This document shows, piece after piece, positions 1-8,034 of a stretch of DNA of 64,000 nucleotides. Location of the stretch: the NCBI GenBank assembly GCA_965237485.1, contig CBDEFQ010000010.1, positions 124,001 through 188,000 of the forward strand, read 5' to 3'. Position numbers and translations under genes: made by a program. The notes under the pieces were generated by a model. The model saw nothing but the letters and a program-made list of their open reading frames with translations. It did no database searches and was not told where the DNA came from. How positions within the stretch are numbered: the first letter of the stretch is position 1; every line of letters starts with the position of its first letter. Source of the stretch: JAAELZ01 sp965237485. GTDB taxonomy: Bacteria; Pseudomonadota; Gammaproteobacteria; Arenicellales; Poriferihabitantaceae.

Positions 1-193
1 CTACATCTTGCAACACATCACGAATGCGTCTACTGCCAAGAAAGGGCCGATTGAGGTGAATGCGATCAATCAGATGCATCAGTTCCAAGTCATCCTCATT
101 AGCAGGTGAGGTTTTGTAATAAACATGGGAACGATGAATCTTCAACAATTTACACTGACGAACTAACGATAGTTTATTGCTTTTATTAATCAT
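1..193 (-). CDS. IS3-D OrfB transposase, N-terminal part only (window edge)
   Basis: The ATG is at 193 on the minus strand and the frame matches the first 64 or so residues of the full OrfB at 27502-28326. The part seen is the N-terminal region that precedes the integrase-core (rve, DDE) domain of IS3-family transposases. The rest lies to the left of the window, so whether this copy is intact is unknown. Confidence 0.8.
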   Translation of the reverse strand, partial: MINKSNKLSLVRQCKLLKIHRSHVYYKTSPANEDDLELMHLIDRIHLNRPFLGSRRIRDVLQDV

Positions 194-213
194 AGTTTTG
201 CGCTCAGGTCTGT

Positions 214-495
214 TTAACGACCGAGCGCTTTTGATAAAAAATCGTTTTCCATGGTGATTTCACCGATCTTTGCCTGTAATGATTTAATCTCTGATTCTCG
301 GTTTGGAGATAAGCCTGTGCCTGATGCAAAGACTTCAGCTGAGCTATCGAGCAATTGTTTCTTCCACTTGACGATAAGATTTGCATTGATGTCATAACGA
401 CTAGCAAGATTGCTTAATGTTTCATCACCTTTGATTGCTGCAAGAGCAACTTTGGCTTTGAATTGTGGGGCATGGTTTCTACGCTTTTTACTCAT
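214..495 (-). CDS. IS3-D OrfA, transposase helix-turn-helix subunit
   Basis: This 93-residue IS3-family OrfA starts MSKKRRNHAP. It has an N-terminal helix-turn-helix (residues about 10-50) that binds the IS ends, followed by a leucine-rich coiled region (about 65-90) used for multimerisation. It differs from the other two copies by P11 to Q. OrfB follows about 20 bp downstream, as in the full copy at 27450-28716. In this family OrfA regulates transposition and can be joined to OrfB by frameshifting. Confidence 0.85.
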   Translation of the reverse strand: MSKKRRNHAPQFKAKVALAAIKGDETLSNLASRYDINANLIVKWKKQLLDSSAEVFASGTGLSPNRESEIKSLQAKIGEITMENDFLSKALGR

Positions 496-583
496 TTTCT
501 GTTCCTCGTTTTGAACAATTATAAAACAGAAAATAACTCCTTATTTTGGCCTTCAACCTGTCCTAATCATGGGGTCCACTTCA

Positions 584-1007
584 GAGAATACCAATCCATC
601 ACAACGGTAAGATAAGCAAAGCCCTTAGGCATCGGGATATAAGTTATATCGGTACACCAAGCTTGATTGGGTTGATTGATGGCCAACCCACCTAGCAGAT
701 AAGGATAAATCTTGTGCCCCGCCTTCTTCTTGCTGGTGTTAGGCCTAGGATAGATGGCTTTAATGCCCATCTTACGCATTAAGCGTCGCACATGTTTACG
801 GTCAACTCGGTGGCCTACATCTTGCAACACATCACGAATGCGTCTACTGCCAAGAAAGGGCCGATTGAGGTGAATGCGATCAATCAGATGCATCAGTTCC
901 AAGTCATCCTCATTAGCAGGTGAGGTTTTGTAATAAACATGGGAACGATGAATCTTCAACAATTTACACTGACGAACTAACGATAGTTTATTGCTTTTAT
1001 TAATCAT
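584..1007 (-). pseudogene. IS3-D OrfB, truncated by IS3-D copy 1
   Basis: The frame runs from MINKSNKLSL at 1007 through the HTH_21-like region and into the rve integrase core, including the first catalytic-Asp motif (WCTDITYIP). After VVMDWYS it runs into the terminus of copy 1. The intact protein at 27502-28326 has 274 residues and about 141 remain here. The second Asp and the Glu of the DDE triad are missing, so this copy cannot encode an active transposase. Confidence 0.85.
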
Positions 1008-1027
1008 AGTTTTGCGCTCAGGTCTGT

Positions 1028-1309
1028 TTAACGACCGAGCGCTTTTGATAAAAAATCGTTTTCCATGGTGATTTCACCGATCTTTGCCTGTAATGATTTA
1101 ATCTCTGATTCTCGGTTTGGAGATAAGCCTGTGCCTGATGCAAAGACTTCAGCTGAGCTATCGAGCAATTGTTTCTTCCACTTGACGATAAGATTTGCAT
1201 TGATGTCATAACGACTAGCAAGATTGCTTAATGTTTCATCACCTTTGATTGCTGCAAGAGCAACTTTGGCTTTGAATGGTGGGGCATGGTTTCTACGCTT
1301 TTTACTCAT
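1028..1309 (-). CDS. IS3-D OrfA, transposase helix-turn-helix subunit
   Basis: This 93-residue OrfA is nearly identical to those at 214-495 and 28347-28628 (residue 11 is Pro, as in the third copy). It is complete, but its partner orfB is truncated, so it may now act only as a free DNA-binding repressor or inhibitor of related copies. That role is inferred from the IS3 family. Confidence 0.85.
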   Translation of the reverse strand: MSKKRRNHAPPFKAKVALAAIKGDETLSNLASRYDINANLIVKWKKQLLDSSAEVFASGTGLSPNRESEIKSLQAKIGEITMENDFLSKALGR

Positions 1310-1397
1310 TTTCTGTTCCTCGTTTTGAACAATTATAAAACAGAAAATAACTCCTTATTTTGGCCTTCAACCTGTCCTAATCATGGGGTCCACTTCA

Positions 1398-1711
1398 ATC
1401 GGTACTCCAGTGCGGGAGCGCACCTTGGGGATACGTACTTTGACTGGGCCGATCCCGGTTTGCAGTTCACGTTCTGGCAAATAGCCGTTACGAACGACAC
1501 CAGCGTGTCCTGAATCTGAGACTTTGTCACAATTGCGATACAGCAGTTCAGATAACTCACTCTCGATCGCGGTTTGAATGAGTTGCCTAGCGCCATTGCG
1601 AATCAATTCTTGCAGCGGATCGATGCTTTGCTCTGGCTTTTCAAAGGAAATAATTTTATTCTGTTTCATAGTGGCGTATGTCTGTGGAAGTTTAAGTTGT
1701 TGTAAACTCAA
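1398..1711 (-). pseudogene. IS256-A transposase, N-terminal fragment
   Basis: The frame starts MSLQQLKLPQ at 1711 and matches the first 104 residues of the intact 432-residue transposases. It ends at KVRSRTGVPI, where IS3-D copy 2 entered. None of the catalytic mutator-type (IS256) DDE residues are present. Only the N-terminal DNA-binding portion remains. Confidence 0.85.
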
Positions 1712-1770
1712 TTCATCCCGATACGCCGCTTTTAGTCAACTACTCCATACACCACTTTCAGGCATAACTC
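1398..1770 (-). mobile_element. IS256-A remnant (transposase 5' end), cut by IS3-D
   Basis: This stretch matches the first 370 bp of the full IS256-A copies at 33841-35234 and 45096-46489. The terminus GAGTTATGCCTGAAAGTG reads leftward from 1770 and lies against the last codons of ctaA. The 9-bp TSD seen for other copies would be the bases from 1771, but the distal end is out of view. Confidence 0.88.
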
Positions 1771-2791
1771 TCGCCCAAGATAGACGAGTTACATATATAC
1801 AGGCTGTCAAAAACAAGATTGCGCCAGCTTGATGAGCGGCAGCAAGTGCCACTGGCACATGCAACAGTAATGTCATCAAACCCAGTGAATATTGTAAGCC
1901 CACCGTTAAGATTAAGAACTTAAAACTCCATCTCAACTTCGGCTCTAAAGGCCGTTGTAGCGCACGCCATGCTACGATTAGTGCTACAAGGCCCGTGACG
2001 GTTGCCAGTAGTCGGTGATTAAATTGCACAGCGGCCCCATTTTCAAACGCATTTATCCACCAAGGGCTTAGAGCTAAATAACCCTCCGGCACCAATCTCC
2101 CGTTCATTAATGGAAAGGTATTAAAAGCAAATCCAGCCTTTATGCCCGCAACAAAGCCACCCGCAATAATTGTTATTAAAGCCAAGAATATGAGCGCGGC
2201 CAACGCTCTTTTGCTCGCCTTCGGTACTAAGTACCGCTGTTTAAAGTTACTCAAATTAAGACCTAGCGCGATCCAGATGATGGCTACATAAAGCAAAAGA
2301 GCAAGACTTAAATGCGCCACCAATCGGTACTGACTAACATGCGGCTTATCAACCAAGCCGCTTTGCACCATATACCAGCCCAACAATCCTTGTGCGCCAC
2401 CAAGCACAAACAGACCAAGTAACTTATATTTTAAACTCCCAGAGAGTGGGTATTTTATAAAGAAAAAAACCATCGGGAAAAAGAATAGCAACCCTATTAA
2501 GCGGCCCAATAATCGATGAAAGTACTCAAACCAAAATATAGACTTGAACCCCGCCAAGGTCATTGTTTGATTAACCTTAGTAAACTCCGGGCTTGCTTGA
2601 TATAGATCAAATGTCGCAGCCCATTGCGCCGGATTTAATGGCGGTAAAATGCCCATAATCGGTTTCCATTGCACCATAGACAGGCCCGAACCAGTTAACC
2701 TGGTAACACCTCCGAGCACAATCATCACTATCAAAATAAAGGCGATGCTGAACAGCCAATAAGCAATATGGCTTCTTTGCTGATCAGTCAT
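1736..2791 (-). CDS. ctaA: heme A synthase, COX15/CtaA family (3' end altered by IS256-A)
   Basis: This inner-membrane enzyme converts heme O to heme A for aa3-type cytochrome oxidases. The protein has 351 residues and about eight hydrophobic segments. The COX15 signature GGVTRLTGSGLSM lies at residues 27-39, and candidate heme-ligand histidines are in EYFHRLLGR (H92), the YRLVAHLSL segment, FNHRLLA and AAHQAG. The length fits the longer COX15-type enzymes. The last ten codons (VMPESGVWSS and stop) are supplied by the IS256-A end at 1770. The native frame runs to RLSWAR, so only the extreme C-terminus is replaced and activity may survive. No cytochrome oxidase or ctaB genes are in view. Confidence 0.9.
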   Translation of the reverse strand: MTDQQRSHIAYWLFSIAFILIVMIVLGGVTRLTGSGLSMVQWKPIMGILPPLNPAQWAATFDLYQASPEFTKVNQTMTLAGFKSIFWFEYFHRLLGRLIGLLFFFPMVFFFIKYPLSGSLKYKLLGLFVLGGAQGLLGWYMVQSGLVDKPHVSQYRLVAHLSLALLLYVAIIWIALGLNLSNFKQRYLVPKASKRALAALIFLALITIIAGGFVAGIKAGFAFNTFPLMNGRLVPEGYLALSPWWINAFENGAAVQFNHRLLATVTGLVALIVAWRALQRPLEPKLRWSFKFLILTVGLQYSLGLMTLLLHVPVALAAAHQAGAILFLTACIYVTRLSWARVMPESGVWSS

Positions 2792-2804
2792 GAGAACTCA
2801 AATA

Positions 2805-3629
2805 TTACGCAATCCTAGCTGTGCAAGCATGTTGATACACTTTGATTTTACGCGCATCAATTCTAGCCAAAGTTAGCTTACCCCCCCACAAGCATCCGCT
2901 GTCTAAAGCGATGTGGTTCCCATCATACCAATGACCTGCAGTAGACCAATGTCCGAATACAATCCGCCAATCGCTGCGAGCTTGTACTGCGATTCGATAC
3001 CAAGGATACAAGCGCCTAGGCTGGCCACCTGGCGCACCATTGTTGTCAAAATTTAAGGTGCCGCTCTTGGTGCAAAACCGCATCCGCGTAAATGCATTGA
3101 TGATAAAGCGATAACGCGCCCAGCCAGTGAGTTCTGACTTCCATTTTGCTGGCCGCTTGCCATACATTTTATTAAGTAATGATTTATAGTCTTTTCCTTG
3201 CAGTATGGCCTCCACCTCTCTGGCATAGCTCTGCGCTTGCTTTAAGCTCCAAAAAGGGTAGATACCTGCATGAACCAAAACAGCGTGGGTTTTCTTATTA
3301 GTATGCATCAAAGGCTGTTGTCGCAACCACGCTAATAGTTCATCACAATCTGGAGCAGCAAAAATTGGTTCCAGAGAGGCGGTGTATTGAGTTTTATTTA
3401 TCCCAGCGTGCAATGCCAAAAGATGCAGATCATGATTACCTAATACCAATTTTGCTCGCTTGCCCATCTGCTTTACAAAGCGCAGCGTTTCCAACGAATG
3501 TGGGCCACGATTAACTAAATCACCCACAAACCAAAGCTGGTCTTTGCGAGGATTGTATGGAGAATCAGCAAGTAGTTGCTTTAAAGGTTCTAAACAGCCT
3601 TGGATATCACCTACTGCGTAATGCGCCAT
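2805..3629 (-). CDS. apaH: symmetrical bis(5'-nucleosyl)-tetraphosphatase
   Basis: ApaH hydrolyses Ap4A to two ADP and also removes Np4 caps from RNA. The 274-residue protein shows the calcineurin-type metallophosphatase motifs in order: a D-x-x-G-C motif (residue 8 on), GDLVNRG (36-42), GNHDLHL (64-70), VHAGIYP (about 120) and FGHWST near residue 225. Length matches the family. It lies 13 bp upstream of ctaA and downstream of mlaA on the same strand, which could allow co-transcription. It is not in the surA-pdxA-rsmA-apaG-apaH order of enteric bacteria. Confidence 0.95.
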   Translation of the reverse strand: MAHYAVGDIQGCLEPLKQLLADSPYNPRKDQLWFVGDLVNRGPHSLETLRFVKQMGKRAKLVLGNHDLHLLALHAGINKTQYTASLEPIFAAPDCDELLAWLRQQPLMHTNKKTHAVLVHAGIYPFWSLKQAQSYAREVEAILQGKDYKSLLNKMYGKRPAKWKSELTGWARYRFIINAFTRMRFCTKSGTLNFDNNGAPGGQPRRLYPWYRIAVQARSDWRIVFGHWSTAGHWYDGNHIALDSGCLWGGKLTLARIDARKIKVYQHACTARIA

Positions 3630-3660
3630 TGATGTCCTTTGTCAAATAGTGATTATAAAA

Positions 3661-4434
3661 TTAGTTGTCGAACAACTCTTCTTCAAACTCGTCAACCTCT
3701 GTCTCAGGTAACGTCCCATCGTGAATTGCCCTCAAACGGGCTTGCGCATAACTTTCTCGAATAAAGGCGTATGGGTCCACCTGTAGATTTAGGGTTTCGT
3801 CAAAACTTAGAAATCGGCTGCGAGTATCAACTAACCTTAGGGTAGTTGTCATTGCTGCGATATCAGCATCCAACGCTCCCGTCACATCGGTTAGGGCATA
3901 TCGTACAATCGTACCGCCAAAATCACGCAAGTTGCTCGGCCCCAAGAAGGGCAGCATAATATACGGCCCAGAGCCCACTCCCCAGACGGCAAAGGTTTGG
4001 CCAAAATCTTCATTATGTTCCGGCAAGTCCATCGGCGTAGCGACGTCAAATATGCCCAGCACACCTACAGTCGAGTTGATTAAAAACCGCCCAAGGGATT
4101 TTGCTGCTAACTTAGGTTTACCCTGTAACAAAGCGTTTACAGTGCTTGTTGGCTCAAACAAATTGGAAAAGAAATTTGCTACGCCGTTGCGTACTGGTTT
4201 TGGCAATACTTTTTGATAGCCTCTAGCGACGGGCCGAATAATAGCTTTGTCCAGTGCCGTGTTAAACCCATAAACCGCTCGGTTCATTTTTTCAAGCGGG
4301 TCAATATTTACTTCATTTGACTCAGCTGATGTACTCGATTCCGCCGAATATTGAGTTTGATCATGCTTGGAAGTAGTCGCGCAACCAGTTATTAAACTGA
4401 GCGTCAGAATCAAAGAAATCAGGGAAGTTTTCAT
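3661..4434 (-). CDS. mlaA: MlaA (VacJ) outer-membrane lipoprotein
   Basis: MlaA is the outer-membrane component that removes misplaced phospholipids from the outer leaflet and passes them to the Mla pathway. I chose the ATG at 4434 because it gives a clean lipoprotein signal, with a hydrophobic run after MKTSL and lipobox LITGC with Cys18. The ATG 45 bp upstream would put 15 extra residues ahead of the signal. The family core is clear: DPLEKMNRAVYGFN near residue 45 and DFGQTFAVWGVGSGPY near 140. The remaining mla genes are not nearby. Confidence 0.92.
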   Translation of the reverse strand: MKTSLISLILTLSLITGCATTSKHDQTQYSAESSTSAESNEVNIDPLEKMNRAVYGFNTALDKAIIRPVARGYQKVLPKPVRNGVANFFSNLFEPTSTVNALLQGKPKLAAKSLGRFLINSTVGVLGIFDVATPMDLPEHNEDFGQTFAVWGVGSGPYIMLPFLGPSNLRDFGGTIVRYALTDVTGALDADIAAMTTTLRLVDTRSRFLSFDETLNLQVDPYAFIRESYAQARLRAIHDGTLPETEVDEFEEELFDN

Positions 4435-4554
4435 TACGTATAGTGTTCCTAAATATTGGGTAGAAAAATAGCACACCAAAATGCACTAAGGCTTAACCGT
4501 GTGTTTATTAGGCAAGAATCCCTGCCCTTAGCCATAACTAACTCTATATGAGTT

Positions 4555-7005
4555 CTAAAATAACTCATCGGTATCTTGCTCAGTGATGGCGGCTGTTGAA
4601 CTTGTCCTAGCAGCCGTGCTTGAAGCAATAGGCTGAGTGCCGACCTTAAACACTTCCCACAGTCCATTAGGGCTATCCGGTGGCAGTGCCCCACCCGAAT
4701 CTTTATCAATATAAGCAGTGGTCACATTCATTGGTCGAGGTATGGGCTTTTCAGGAAAGTCTTTCAATACATTAGCCATATGTTCCACCCAAATAGGCAA
4801 TGCCGCACCCGCACCCGATTCTCTGCGCCCGAGATAGGCGGGTTGATCATAGCCAACCCAAACTGTGGTTACTACCTGCGGGGTAAACCCTGAAAACCAA
4901 GCATCGTTATAGTCATTGGTGGTGCCTGTCTTTCCCGCTAGGTCTGATCGGTTCAGTACTAAAGCCCGTCTACCGGTACCTTGTGTAATCACGCGCTGCA
5001 TCATATTTCGAATTAGATAGTTCGATTCAACACTCATCGCGCGACCACCTGGTCGTGCATCACCTAAGTTCGCAAAAGGTTGGTTTTCTGGTTCCAATAC
5101 TGAACACACATCGCAATTTGACTCAAATTTGGCGATATAATTCCCATCCCGATCTGAAATACTTTCAATCAAATACGGCCTCTTTTGGAAACCCCCGTTT
5201 GCCAGCGTGGCGTAGGCACTGACCACTTGCAATGGCGTCACGGAAGCAGTACCTAGTGCTAAAGATAGATTGTCTGGTAACTTCTCTTTATTAAAACCAA
5301 AGCCTTCTAAAAAATTCCTCGCTGGGCTTATACCTATGGCCCTCAATAAACGCACCGAGACCAAATTTAACGAAAGGCTTAACGCTTTGCTTAATCGCGT
5401 TGGACCAAAGAATTTCTTAGAATAATTTTCTGGCCGCCAAATTCCTTCTGCGCCATTTTCCACAATAATGGGTGCACCGCTTACCAAACTTGCAGGTGTT
5501 AAGCCTTCTTCCAACGCCGCTGCATAGATAAATGGCTTAATATTAGAGCCTAATTGGCGCTGGGCCTGCACGGCACGATTAAATTTGGATAGATAAAAAT
5601 CGAACCCCCCAACCATTGCGAGAATTGCACCGCTATGTGGGTCGAGCGTAGTTAATGCGCCTGCAACTTCCGGCATTTGACTCAATATCGCTTCTTCAGG
5701 CTTGTATTCATCATATAGAATGTAAACCACATCGCCTACTGTTAGCACTTGTTTGGCCGAAGTTGGATCAGCACCCACACTATTAGTGGACAAAAATTTC
5801 CTGGCCCACTTGATGCCATCCCAGCCCAGTTTTACTGCTGTATTATCCGCCAATCGAAGCGTTGCAGACTTCTCCTCAACACCCATAACCAGTGCAGAAT
5901 GAGAAGACTGGCTAGAAGGAAAATCACGCAAAATCTGTGTGGCTTTAGATAGTTCGTCCTTTTCAAGCTCAAGCTTAGTTAAATCGAAGTTGAGTATAGG
6001 CCCCCGATAACCGTGCCGTTCATCGTAAGCCAGCAGGCCATTACGTAAAGACGTTTGCGCCGATTTTTGGTATTCAGAATGCACCGTTAAGTAGACGTTA
6101 TAACCATTTGAGTAGGTTTCTCCTTCGCCAAAGTGATTGATCATATATTGCCTTGCCAACTCGGTTACATACGGTGCTTGGAAGTCTAATTTAGCGATAT
6201 GCAAGCTTGCTGTAATCGGCGCTTTACTGGCTACTTCGTGGCTAAGGTCGTCTATTTGCCCCAACACGTGCATTCTATCCAACACATAATTGCGGCGAAT
6301 CAAAGCTCTTTTGGGGTTACGAAGCGGGTTATAAGCCGAAGGTGCCTTAGGTAAGCCCGCCAACATTGCAAGCTCTGGCAAATTTAAATCAATTAAGTCT
6401 CGGCCATAGTAAGTATGTGCGGCGGCGGCAAAGCCATAAGAACGATGCCCTAAGAAAATTTTGTTTATATACAATTCCAAAATTTGCTCCTTAGACAAAT
6501 TCTTTTCTAGACGAAAAGCCAACAACACTTCCTTTATTTTGCGTTGGTAGGTTTTGTCGTTAGACAAGAAAAAATTACGCGCTACCTGCATTGTAATCGT
6601 GCTTGCGCCTTGCCCTTTTCCCCCAGATTTCACGTTACTGACTACAGCACGCGTAATTGCGCGGTAATCTACACCGCTGTGCTTATAAAAATTGTCGTCT
6701 TCTGCTGCGATGATTGCATCGTGCAAAATGGAAGGCGTATCTTGAATTAAAACCGGTATGCGGCGTTCAACACCAAACTCACCGATGAGCTTTTTGTCTG
6801 AGGTAAATACCCGTAGCGGCACATTGAGTTCAATCTCGTGAGCTTGTTCAATATTTGGTAAGTCTTCCATCTGCTCAAGCACATACCAACTAACCAAAAA
6901 GCCAACCAACAGGCCAGCCGTGATCAGAAAGCCAAACAGCCGCCCGAGAATGCCGCCAAACGCGTTCCCTATCGCCATGAACAGCAATTTCAAGAATTTA
7001 AACAT
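4555..7005 (-). CDS. mrcA: class A penicillin-binding protein 1A (glycosyltransferase/transpeptidase)
   Basis: This bifunctional peptidoglycan synthase is anchored in the inner membrane and has 816 residues. One N-terminal membrane segment lies at about 22-45. The GT51 glycosyltransferase domain includes EDDNFYKHSGVD (from 102) and the QVARNFFLS region. An OB-like insert sits between the domains, as in PBP1A. The transpeptidase domain has the SxxK motif in GSNIKPF, the SLN motif and KTGTTNDYNDAW near the C-terminus. It stands alone on the minus strand, divergent from glyQ. Gammaproteobacterial mrcA is usually next to pilMNOPQ, which is absent here. Confidence 0.93.
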   Translation of the reverse strand: MFKFLKLLFMAIGNAFGGILGRLFGFLITAGLLVGFLVSWYVLEQMEDLPNIEQAHEIELNVPLRVFTSDKKLIGEFGVERRIPVLIQDTPSILHDAIIAAEDDNFYKHSGVDYRAITRAVVSNVKSGGKGQGASTITMQVARNFFLSNDKTYQRKIKEVLLAFRLEKNLSKEQILELYINKIFLGHRSYGFAAAAHTYYGRDLIDLNLPELAMLAGLPKAPSAYNPLRNPKRALIRRNYVLDRMHVLGQIDDLSHEVASKAPITASLHIAKLDFQAPYVTELARQYMINHFGEGETYSNGYNVYLTVHSEYQKSAQTSLRNGLLAYDERHGYRGPILNFDLTKLELEKDELSKATQILRDFPSSQSSHSALVMGVEEKSATLRLADNTAVKLGWDGIKWARKFLSTNSVGADPTSAKQVLTVGDVVYILYDEYKPEEAILSQMPEVAGALTTLDPHSGAILAMVGGFDFYLSKFNRAVQAQRQLGSNIKPFIYAAALEEGLTPASLVSGAPIIVENGAEGIWRPENYSKKFFGPTRLSKALSLSLNLVSVRLLRAIGISPARNFLEGFGFNKEKLPDNLSLALGTASVTPLQVVSAYATLANGGFQKRPYLIESISDRDGNYIAKFESNCDVCSVLEPENQPFANLGDARPGGRAMSVESNYLIRNMMQRVITQGTGRRALVLNRSDLAGKTGTTNDYNDAWFSGFTPQVVTTVWVGYDQPAYLGRRESGAGAALPIWVEHMANVLKDFPEKPIPRPMNVTTAYIDKDSGGALPPDSPNGLWEVFKVGTQPIASSTAARTSSTAAITEQDTDELF

Positions 7006-7155
7006 CGCCGTATTTTAGTTTATTCGTATCCATGATTATAGTTAATTGCCTTTTTCACTCGCCGCCTTACACGGCCTTTAGTTTTATCTAGGCTCCTAGC
7101 TAAAGCATGGCCTAATTCATATAATCAACAACCCTAGGTAGATTAGTCAAAGTTT

Positions 7156-8034
7156 GTGACATTTCAAGATATTATATTAACCCTGCAACAGTACTGGGCT
7201 GACCAAGGCTGTATTATTATGCAACCTTATGATATCGAAGTGGGTGCGGGCACATTTCACCGTGCCACTTTTTTGGATGCAGTAGGTCCGGAGCCTATGC
7301 AGGCTGTTTATGTCCAAGCTTCACGCAGGCCAACTGACGGCCGTTATGGCGACAACCCAAATCGCTTGCAGCACTATTACCAGTTTCAGACTGTGCTCAA
7401 GCCGTCGCCGAATAACATCCAAGACCTTTATTTGGATTCGCTTCGTGCACTCGGCATCGACCCCTTAGTAGACGATATTCGCTTTGTAGAAGACAACTGG
7501 GAATCGCCCACCTTGGGCGCTTGGGGTCTTGGTTGGGAAATCTGGCTTAACGGAATGGAAGTGAGCCAATTCACCTATTTTCAGCAAGTAGGTGGTCTCG
7601 AATGTCGGCCCGTGACGGGTGAGCTGACTTATGGTTTAGAGCGTCTAGCGATGGTTATTCAAGGCGTTGAAAGCATCTACGATTTAGTTTGGACTGAAGG
7701 TTATAGCTATGGTGATTTATTCCATCAGAATGAAGTCGAGCAATCAAAATACAATTTTGAATTGGCGCTGGTACCCGAGTTATTTCATCAATTCGACGCA
7801 GCAGAAACAGCCTGCCTACTTGCGCTAGAACACAAAGTACCCCTGCCCGCTTACGAGCAAGTTTTAAAAGCTTCTCACTTATTCAACTTACTTGATGCGC
7901 GTAAAGCTATCAGTGTAACCGAACGCGCTCGCTTTATTGGCCGGGTGCGTACCCTCTCCAAAGGTGTCGCAGAAGCCTACTTAAAAAGCCGTGAAGCCTT
8001 GGGTCTCCCACGTGGTAAAAGGCTAAACTCATGA
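7156..8034 (+). CDS. glyQ: glycyl-tRNA synthetase alpha subunit
   Basis: This is the alpha subunit of the tetrameric (alpha2beta2) bacterial glycyl-tRNA synthetase, which activates glycine. The 292-residue protein is collinear with the family, with characteristic stretches MQPYDIEVGAGT near residue 22 and EMEVSQFTYFQQVGG-like sequence near 135. The start is GTG at 7156, since no ATG gives the conserved TFQDIILTLQ start. It overlaps glyS by 4 bp (ATGA), a classic coupled pair. The intergenic region 7006-7155 must hold its promoter. Confidence 0.96.
   Translation: MTFQDIILTLQQYWADQGCIIMQPYDIEVGAGTFHRATFLDAVGPEPMQAVYVQASRRPTDGRYGDNPNRLQHYYQFQTVLKPSPNNIQDLYLDSLRALGIDPLVDDIRFVEDNWESPTLGAWGLGWEIWLNGMEVSQFTYFQQVGGLECRPVTGELTYGLERLAMVIQGVESIYDLVWTEGYSYGDLFHQNEVEQSKYNFELALVPELFHQFDAAETACLLALEHKVPLPAYEQVLKASHLFNLLDARKAISVTERARFIGRVRTLSKGVAEAYLKSREALGLPRGKRLNS

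Larger units (their letters stand above)
1..583 (-). mobile_element. IS3-D copy 1 (IS3 family), partial, runs off the left edge
   Basis: The sequence matches the complete IS3-D copy at 27450-28716. It carries the orfA region and the start of orfB. Its right terminus, ending GGGTCCACTTCA, is at 583. The DNA directly to its right (584 onward) is the interior of orfB from a second IS3-D copy, so this element appears to have jumped into copy 2. The expected 3-bp TSD would be GAG (584-586), but the other end lies outside the window and cannot be checked. Confidence 0.88.
584..1397 (-). mobile_element. IS3-D copy 2, truncated by copy 1 and itself inserted in IS256-A
   Basis: The right terminus (GGGTCCACTTCA) is at 1397 and abuts the interior of an IS256-A transposase gene at an ATC triplet, so copy 2 had inserted into that element. 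Its orfB is cut at 584 by copy 1. The order is therefore IS256-A first, then copy 2, then copy 1. The remaining halves should lie left of the window. Confidence 0.85.
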
